A program made the translations under genes and the position numbers. DNA of 13,893 bases from the NCBI GenBank assembly GCA_964571295.1, contig CAZNAO010000023.1, positions 1 to 13,893 on the forward strand, given 5' to 3'. The first letter of the stretch is position 1. Each line of letters starts with the position of its first letter. The notes beneath the pieces are model-generated. The model was not told the origin of the DNA. It was given only the letters and a program-made list of their open reading frames with translations, and did no database searches. This document shows, one piece after another, positions 11,677-13,893 of this stretch. This stretch comes from UBA922 sp964571295. GTDB lineage: Bacteria > Patescibacteriota > Patescibacteriia > Magasanikbacterales > UBA922.

Positions 11677-13893
11677 ATGATGCCACAAAATTTCACCCAC
11701 AAATCGCAGGAGGCAATTCAAAATGCGCAATTGATCGCAAACCAACATGGACAGCAACAAATCGATCCACCCCACCTATTCCTTGCACTTCTCGAACAGG
11801 AGGAAGGTGTCGTCGTATCGATTTTCAAAAAATTGAATGCAAACGTAGTCGAGGTTGTCGCACATACGCAAGAATTGATTGAGCGACTTCCAAAACAGCC
11901 GGTAGCAACCCAGAGCCTCGGACAGGTTACTCTTTCTCAGGCAAAACTCTACATTCTTCAAAATGCAAATAATGAGGCGCAGAAGATGAAGGATGAGTTT
12001 ATCTCAGTCGAACATCTTCTACTAGCCTATCTCACGAGCAAAAACCCGATTAGTGATTTCCTCAACACGCAGGGAGTCACCTATCATGAGGTCCTCAAAG
12101 TCCTCCAGTCTATCCGCGGCAATCAACGCGTGGATTCACAAGAGCCGGAAAGCAAGTACCAGGCGCTCGAAAAATACGGACTCAATCTTACTGAACGAGC
12201 ACGGAAAGAAAAACTTGATCCGGTCATCGGACGAGACGACGAAATCCGCCGTGTGATGCAAGTGCTCACCCGCAGGACCAAAAACAATCCCGTACTTATT
12301 GGTGAACCCGGTGTCGGTAAAACTGCCGTAGTCGAAGGGCTCGCCCAGCGAATCGTCAATCGTGATGTTCCCGAAAACCTTCTTAATAAGGAAGTGGTTT
12401 CACTCGATATCGGAGCACTTCTTGCAGGCACCAAATTTCGAGGAGAATTCGAAGAACGTCTGAAAGCCGTTATCAAAGAGGTTACCAATAGCAACGGACA
12501 AATAATACTTTTTATCGATGAACTTCACACCATCGTTGGTGCCGGATCGTCAGAAGGAGCCGTGGACGCATCAAATATGCTTAAACCTGGGCTTGCCCGA
12601 GGCGAGCTTCATATTATCGGCGCTACCACTCTCAAGGAATACCAAAAGCATATCGAAAAAGATGCAGCTTTTGAACGTCGTTTCCAGAATATCCTAGTAA
12701 AAGAACCGACTTTGGACGATGCAACCGCCATCCTTCGCGGTATCAAAGAAAAATATGAAATCCATCACGGTGTCCGGATTACCGACCCTGCAATCGTTGC
12801 GGCAGTAAATCTCTCGGACCGCTATATCAGCGACCGATTCCTTCCTGACAAAGCGATCGACCTCATTGACGAAGCAGCAAGTGCTCTCAAGATGCAGATC
12901 GACTCCATGCCGGACGAACTCGACAAAATGAAGCGCAAAATCATGAAAATCGAAATCGAACTTCGTGCGCTCAAAAAAGAAGAAGATAACGATTCCAAAG
13001 AACGTGAAAAGCTATTAAAAGAAGAACTGGCCAATCTCAAAGAAAAAAGCAAAGAAATCGAGATGCAATGGAGTAATGAAAAAGAAATCATTACCAAGAT
13101 CCGCGAACACAAAAAGGAAATCGACAAACAGAAGCAGGAAGCTGAAATCATGGAACGAAAAGGCGATCTCCAGAAAGTTGCCGAGATTCGCTATGGCAAA
13201 ATCCCAGTCATCGAAGAAGCGATCAACAAACATGAGGCCAAGCTTGCTGATTTGCAGAAAAAAAGCTCAATCCTCAAAGAGGAAGTTACTGAAGAAGATA
13301 TCGCGCGTGTCGTCTCGAAATGGACCGGCATTCCGGTAAGTAAAATGCTTGAAGATGAGGTGTACAAGCTGGCACGCATGGAGAGTGAGCTTGAGAAACG
13401 GGTCGTGGGACAGTCTGAGGCGATCAGTGCTATTTCGAACGCAATCCGCCGGAACCGCGCTGGCATTTCCGAGGAAAAACGCCCGATTGGATCATTCATC
13501 TTCATGGGGCCGACTGGCGTCGGTAAAACCGAACTTGCAAAAGCAGTTGCAGGATTCCTCTTCAATGACGACGATGCACTGATCCGTGTCGACATGACTG
13601 AATACATGGAAAAGCATGCGGTATCGAAGATGATCGGTTCCCCACCGGGATATGTAGGATTCGAAGAAGGCGGACAACTGACCGAACTCGTCCGACGGAA
13701 ACCCTATTCAGTCATTCTATTCGACGAGATCGAAAAAGCACACCCGGATACTTTCAATATCATGCTTCAGATTCTCGAAGACGGCCACCTGACCGATGCC
13801 AAGGGCCGAAAAGTAAACTTCAAGAATACCGTAATCATCATGACCAGCAATGTCGCGAGCGATCTCATCGTCCAGATGGGCAAGCGCGGTGAA
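11677..13893 (+). CDS. clpB: chaperone ClpB (Hsp100 disaggregase), 3' truncated by window end
   Basis: ClpB threads aggregated proteins through a hexameric pore together with DnaK. 739 codons are visible, about 85% of the usual length. The N-terminal Clp-repeat domain covers about 1-150. AAA-1 has Walker A GEPGVGKT (209-216) and Walker B LFIDE (278-282). A long coiled-coil M domain at about 405-540, rich in Lys and Glu, separates it from AAA-2 with Walker A GPTGVGKT (611-618) and Walker B ILFDE (680-684). The long M domain argues for ClpB over ClpC or ClpA. Two ATGs are adjacent (11677 and 11680); neither has an SD, and I take the first. The promoter with the CIRCE-like site predicts heat-shock control by HrcA. 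The remaining AAA-2 part and the C-terminal domain lie beyond the window. Confidence 0.95.
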   Translation, partial: MMPQNFTHKSQEAIQNAQLIANQHGQQQIDPPHLFLALLEQEEGVVVSIFKKLNANVVEVVAHTQELIERLPKQPVATQSLGQVTLSQAKLYILQNANNEAQKMKDEFISVEHLLLAYLTSKNPISDFLNTQGVTYHEVLKVLQSIRGNQRVDSQEPESKYQALEKYGLNLTERARKEKLDPVIGRDDEIRRVMQVLTRRTKNNPVLIGEPGVGKTAVVEGLAQRIVNRDVPENLLNKEVVSLDIGALLAGTKFRGEFEERLKAVIKEVTNSNGQIILFIDELHTIVGAGSSEGAVDASNMLKPGLARGELHIIGATTLKEYQKHIEKDAAFERRFQNILVKEPTLDDATAILRGIKEKYEIHHGVRITDPAIVAAVNLSDRYISDRFLPDKAIDLIDEAASALKMQIDSMPDELDKMKRKIMKIEIELRALKKEEDNDSKEREKLLKEELANLKEKSKEIEMQWSNEKEIITKIREHKKEIDKQKQEAEIMERKGDLQKVAEIRYGKIPVIEEAINKHEAKLADLQKKSSILKEEVTEEDIARVVSKWTGIPVSKMLEDEVYKLARMESELEKRVVGQSEAISAISNAIRRNRAGISEEKRPIGSFIFMGPTGVGKTELAKAVAGFLFNDDDALIRVDMTEYMEKHAVSKMIGSPPGYVGFEEGGQLTELVRRKPYSVILFDEIEKAHPDTFNIMLQILEDGHLTDAKGRKVNFKNTVIIMTSNVASDLIVQMGKRGE

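Noticed and set aside
1..13893. UGA recoding as in Gracilibacteria or Absconditabacteria
   Set aside because: Conserved genes here have no in-frame UGA, and UGA would serve as a normal stop for unit A; Trp and Gly use standard codons.

Overview
The window looks like chromosomal DNA of a Patescibacteria (Candidate Phyla Radiation) bacterium, possibly of the parcubacterial side; this is inferred from gene content and style, not from a marker-gene tree. The genes are compact and moderately AT-rich. Most housekeeping starts have no visible Shine-Dalgarno (SD) sequence. A peptidoglycan/division cluster (murF, a DegT-type aminotransferase, a FemX-like transferase, ftsQ) sits beside a coiled-coil M23 endopeptidase. 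UGA acts as an ordinary stop.

Layout. (1) Positions 1-3858, plus strand: the 3' end of murF, a PLP-dependent DegT-family enzyme, a FemAB/FemX-like peptide-bridge transferase and ftsQ, a wall-assembly and division block. (2) 3861-4467, plus: a self-contained unit with a consensus promoter, a 16-nt-arm leader hairpin, an SD, a GC-rich 96-codon orphan gene, two 3' hairpins and a terminator. (3) 4485-5711, plus: lexA behind a consensus promoter carrying two SOS-box-like sites and a nested leader hairpin, followed 18 bp later by a small SinR/Cas2-like gene that probably shares its transcript. (4) 5744-6302, plus: a second orphan unit with the same layout as unit 2. (5) 6303-6685: a gene-free stretch with a 13-bp tandem repeat and competing inverted repeats. 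(6) 6686-11545, minus: wecG/tagA-type glycosyltransferase, SpoU rRNA methyltransferase, gltX, M23 endopeptidase, then a DEDDh exonuclease in transcription order; the first three are overlapping or abutting. (7) 11594-13893, plus: clpB, cut by the window end, behind a promoter whose start site lies in a CIRCE-like operator.

Regulation is unusually readable here. LexA should repress its own operon through the two boxes. ClpB appears to be under HrcA-type heat-shock control. The two orphan genes look like independent, strongly expressed, SD-dependent units set among genes that lack SDs. Those paired orphan units are the best candidate for something undescribed. Their proteins match no family I recognise, and one (3861-4467) has base composition unlike its surroundings.
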